Positions 4,716 through 7,005 of a DNA stretch of 7,005 nt are shown here, one piece after another. A program made the position numbers and the translations under genes. The stretch is from DASXTB01 sp036505615 (lineage in GTDB: Bacteria > Acidobacteriota > UBA6911 > JACQSX01). The DNA lies in assembly GCA_036505615.1 (NCBI GenBank), contig DASXTB010000252.1, positions 1-7,005 on the forward strand, given 5' to 3'. The notes beneath the pieces are model-generated. The model was given only the letters and a program-made list of their open reading frames with translations. It was not told where the DNA came from and did not search any database. Every line of letters begins with the position of its first letter. Within the stretch, counting starts at the first letter, position 1.

Positions 4716-6802
4716 GAGATGGCACTCAGAAGGGCCAACAGGTTTTGCATCCAAAACAAAACCCGGGCCGCCCATTTAGCGGAAGCTTTCGACGTGCCTT
4801 CGCGCCTCAGGCTGTTGTTGATCCAATCCACATCCAGAAATACTTTATGCTCGGGATCAATTTGAGCATACTGCAGGGGGTGCGGCCCGGTGAATTTGTA
4901 TCTTACCCAGCGATCGCGGCCGTCCCATTGCTTGAAAATCGGTTTCTCCTTTTCAAATTGAATCAGCACGCTTACAGGGAAAACAACTTCGCCTAGCCGG
5001 CGCACAATCACCGTGCTGTCGTACACTTTTTCCTTTTGCGCCTTTTCGTCGTGTTCGGCCGCCTTCCGATCGACGATCACCCGGCCTGTCGTGCGATCAA
5101 ACACGCCTCGGTCAACGTTGATCTCCTCACTGCTGACCTGCGCTACCTGATAGTCGAGAATGTCGCTTCCGCTTACTACCTGGTCAAAGAACCAGTTCAG
5201 GTTCTGGCCTGAAATTTCGTTGGCTACCTGGATGAAATCGTCGGTCGAGGGGTGGCGATAACGCCAGCGCTCATGATAAGTGCGCATGATGCGCGCCATA
5301 GTTTGTTCACCCAAATGATTCTCCAGTGTTCGCAGCGCCAGTTCCGGTTTGGTATAGGAGTAGAAGGCGTAGTTGCCGCTGCCCAGATAGCTCCAGGAAT
5401 TTTTCCTAATGGTATCAAACTTCATGAAGGGGCCGTTCTGCGCTCGGACGAACTCGATTTCGCCCAGCCGCAGGCCCAGAAAATCGATCAGCGTCTCGAA
5501 ATTTCTTTCCATGATCTTGCCTGTTGAGTAGCTGTTGAAACCCTCGTCCAGCCACGCTTCTTCGAACTCGTTATTGCCTATCAGCCCGTACCACCACTGG
5601 TGCCCTGCCTCGTGAACAGTTACAAATTCAGGAGAGCGCGTCTTGTTGAATGGCCAGTACGAAAGCAGAAAAGACGTTCCGGCTGTGATGAAGGTCGGAT
5701 ATTCCATCCCTCCCGCGCCCGAAGCTCCAGGCGCCGGATCGACAACCGTCAGCGTAGAGTACGGGTAGCGACCGTACCAGAGTCCAAACCATTTCAGGGC
5801 AAGCTGTGCCCCGTGAGCGTAACGGTCCGCCTGGGAGAGGTGTCCCGGCTGCATCAGGAGCCGAACCGTGACGTCGGACAGACGAACTTGCTTCTCTTCC
5901 CTGCCAAGAAGCTGCGCGACTGCACGGTACTCTTCGGGGCTGACATCTCGGTCGGCCGAAAAGGGACGTTCAACTTCTATGAATCTCGGGTCGGCCGTCC
6001 AGGCGAAATCGTGGACGTTTTCCTGCTCGTAAAGATAAATTGCGCCCTTCTTATTTTCCCGACGGGAACGCAGCCGGCCTGTCGCTCCCACCACAAAATT
6101 CGAGGGGACGGTTATTTCTACCCAGTAATGGCCATAGTCTGCGTAAAACTCCGAAGTGGCGTGGTATTGATGGCAGTTCCACCCTCCCTGTTTGCGCCCC
6201 CGCATGCCTGCCGATTCATAGACACCCAGTTTGGGGAACCATTGGCCCACCAGGTAAAAATCGCCTCGATAACCACTGCGCGCGAAGACTTGCGGAAGCT
6301 GCGCCGTAAAGTCAATGGACAGCTCTACAGTTTGACCCGGCGCCACCGGTTTAGGGAGACGGACCTTAAAAACGGTTTGATCGTCGGCGTTGTCATCATC
6401 CGGGTGTTGGAAGGAGATGGATTTAGTCAAGTCGGTTCCGTCTGCCAGCTTGAGCGAAGTAACATCGTTCCATCCCCACTTGTCTTCGCCCATGACGTCG
6501 CCGCGCAATCTGCCGCCGGATTCCCGATAGAAGGTGCTTTTGGTGTTCTTGAAAGCATTCAGATAAAGGTGAAACCAGAGATCGTTGACTGAATCTGACG
6601 AGGGATTGCGCCAGATCAGTTTCTCATGACCCTCCAATTGTTTCTTTTGCGGATCGAGCCGGACCTGAATTCGGTAGTCAACAACTTGATCGGCCTTTTC
6701 GGGAAGTTGAGCAAGCAGCGGGAGACAAGCCAAGGAAAGGACGCTGCCGGTGCTGCCAAGACAAATCAAGAAATGATTTATTCTTAAAGCTGCTACTCGC
6801 AC
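4712..6802 (-). CDS. M1-family zinc metallopeptidase, exported
   Basis: A 696-residue peptidase of the M1 (aminopeptidase N/LTA4 hydrolase-like) family. The zinc site is complete: HEAGH at 397-401 and Glu420 of LDEGF after 18 residues. The upstream GGMEYP (364-369) corresponds to the GxMEN exopeptidase motif, and Tyr483 of YTKP is a candidate transition-state tyrosine. The N-terminal part (about 40-280) matches the beta-sheet domain of the family. An N-terminal signal peptide is likely: Arg2 and Arg7, hydrophobic residues 11-30, and a possible cleavage site after Ala31, which would send the enzyme to the periplasm or cell surface. Residues 679-695 near the C-terminus are also hydrophobic and might anchor it. 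The start is a GTG with no clear RBS; an in-frame TGA 21 nt upstream bars a longer product. It presumably trims peptides from outside the cytoplasm; substrate unknown. Confidence 0.93.
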   Translation of the reverse strand: MRVAALRINHFLICLGSTGSVLSLACLPLLAQLPEKADQVVDYRIQVRLDPQKKQLEGHEKLIWRNPSSDSVNDLWFHLYLNAFKNTKSTFYRESGGRLRGDVMGEDKWGWNDVTSLKLADGTDLTKSISFQHPDDDNADDQTVFKVRLPKPVAPGQTVELSIDFTAQLPQVFARSGYRGDFYLVGQWFPKLGVYESAGMRGRKQGGWNCHQYHATSEFYADYGHYWVEITVPSNFVVGATGRLRSRRENKKGAIYLYEQENVHDFAWTADPRFIEVERPFSADRDVSPEEYRAVAQLLGREEKQVRLSDVTVRLLMQPGHLSQADRYAHGAQLALKWFGLWYGRYPYSTLTVVDPAPGASGAGGMEYPTFITAGTSFLLSYWPFNKTRSPEFVTVHEAGHQWWYGLIGNNEFEEAWLDEGFNSYSTGKIMERNFETLIDFLGLRLGEIEFVRAQNGPFMKFDTIRKNSWSYLGSGNYAFYSYTKPELALRTLENHLGEQTMARIMRTYHERWRYRHPSTDDFIQVANEISGQNLNWFFDQVVSGSDILDYQVAQVSSEEINVDRGVFDRTTGRVIVDRKAAEHDEKAQKEKVYDSTVIVRRLGEVVFPVSVLIQFEKEKPIFKQWDGRDRWVRYKFTGPHPLQYAQIDPEHKVFLDVDWINNSLRREGTSKASAKWAARVLFWMQNLLALLSAIS

Positions 6803-7005
6803 GCGGCGAAGTCTATCAGATCAGCAGGCGCAAGACAGGCAAAGTCGGCAGAGGTGCGGTGGCGCTAGGTTCCCCCTTGGCGCAGACGAAGTTCACAAAT
6901 AGGTCAACTTTTAATCATCCAAATCTGTATTGCCCCAGTCCATTCCGGCGGCATGAGCTCGCTACAACCACTGCCGCAAAGTGGGCCACCCAAGGTTTGA
7001 CCATT
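6803..7005. other. Non-coding or unresolved right end of window
   Basis: These 203 bases upstream of the peptidase start hold no reading frame that I can support. A TTGACC (minus strand, 6907-6902) resembles a -35 box but has no convincing -10 partner at normal spacing, so no promoter is called. Short minus-strand frames are open to the window edge (ending near 6909), but they match no family that I recognise. Confidence 0.4.

Noticed and set aside
4716..4775. Upstream ATG start for the membrane protein (20 extra residues)
   Set aside because: It would overlap the peptidase by 64 nt and add a non-conserved-looking polar leader; the ATG at 4715 gives the usual ATGA overlap.
5600..6592. 330-codon plus-strand open frame opposite the M1 peptidase
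   Set aside because: It lies wholly within the peptidase coding sequence on the other strand and shows no domain.
6712..6802. Lipobox (LSLAC around residues 22-26) in the M1 peptidase leader
   Set aside because: The residue at -3 is Ser, not Leu/Val/Ile, and the hydrophobic core continues past the Cys to LPLLA, which fits signal peptidase I better.
6909..7005. Minus-strand frames open to the right edge, possibly the tail of another gene
   Set aside because: Only about 30 codons are visible, two frames are open, and neither translation resembles a known C-terminus.

Overview
The window reads as an ordinary chromosomal stretch of a soil-type bacterium, most likely an Acidobacteriota (Terriglobia-like) genome. 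That placement is an inference from three things: the gene mix (a KstR2/FadR-like TetR regulator with enoyl-CoA hydratase and aldehyde dehydrogenase, a family 5 uracil-DNA glycosylase, an M1 metallopeptidase with a polytopic membrane partner, and a GxxExxY protein), the moderate-to-high GC content, and 'GGACACA'-type intergenic palindromes. No RNA genes, CRISPR arrays or classical transposases were seen.

Left region (1-2403, all minus strand). A lipid or acyl-CoA related cluster is read right to left: a TetR-family repressor (1698-2351), an enoyl-CoA hydratase/isomerase overlapping it by 4 nt (886-1701), and, after a gap filled by a palindromic repeat, the first 260 codons of an aldehyde dehydrogenase running off the left edge (1-780). 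A sigma70-like promoter and a palindromic operator candidate lie directly in front of the repressor. A second, perfect copy of the palindrome lies 111 bp away, in front of the divergent glycosylase gene.

Middle region (2404-3839). The udgB-like uracil-DNA glycosylase (plus strand, 2542-3237) converges on a GxxExxY-family PD-(D/E)XK protein (minus strand, 3297-3701). The GxxExxY gene is bracketed by two copies of the palindromic repeat, and a third copy lies at 814-881. The arms are built from degenerate 9-nt units around an AT-rich 12-14 nt loop. The copy between the convergent genes supplies both their stop codons through a matched pair of substitutions. This repeat plus nuclease-fold arrangement is the most interesting part of the window and could be a REP/RAYT-like module. 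That is a hypothesis only.

Right region (3840-7005). An exported M1-family zinc metallopeptidase (4712-6802) and a multi-pass membrane protein of unknown function (3840-4715) form a translationally coupled minus-strand pair (ATGA overlap). The last 203 bases hold no gene that I can support.
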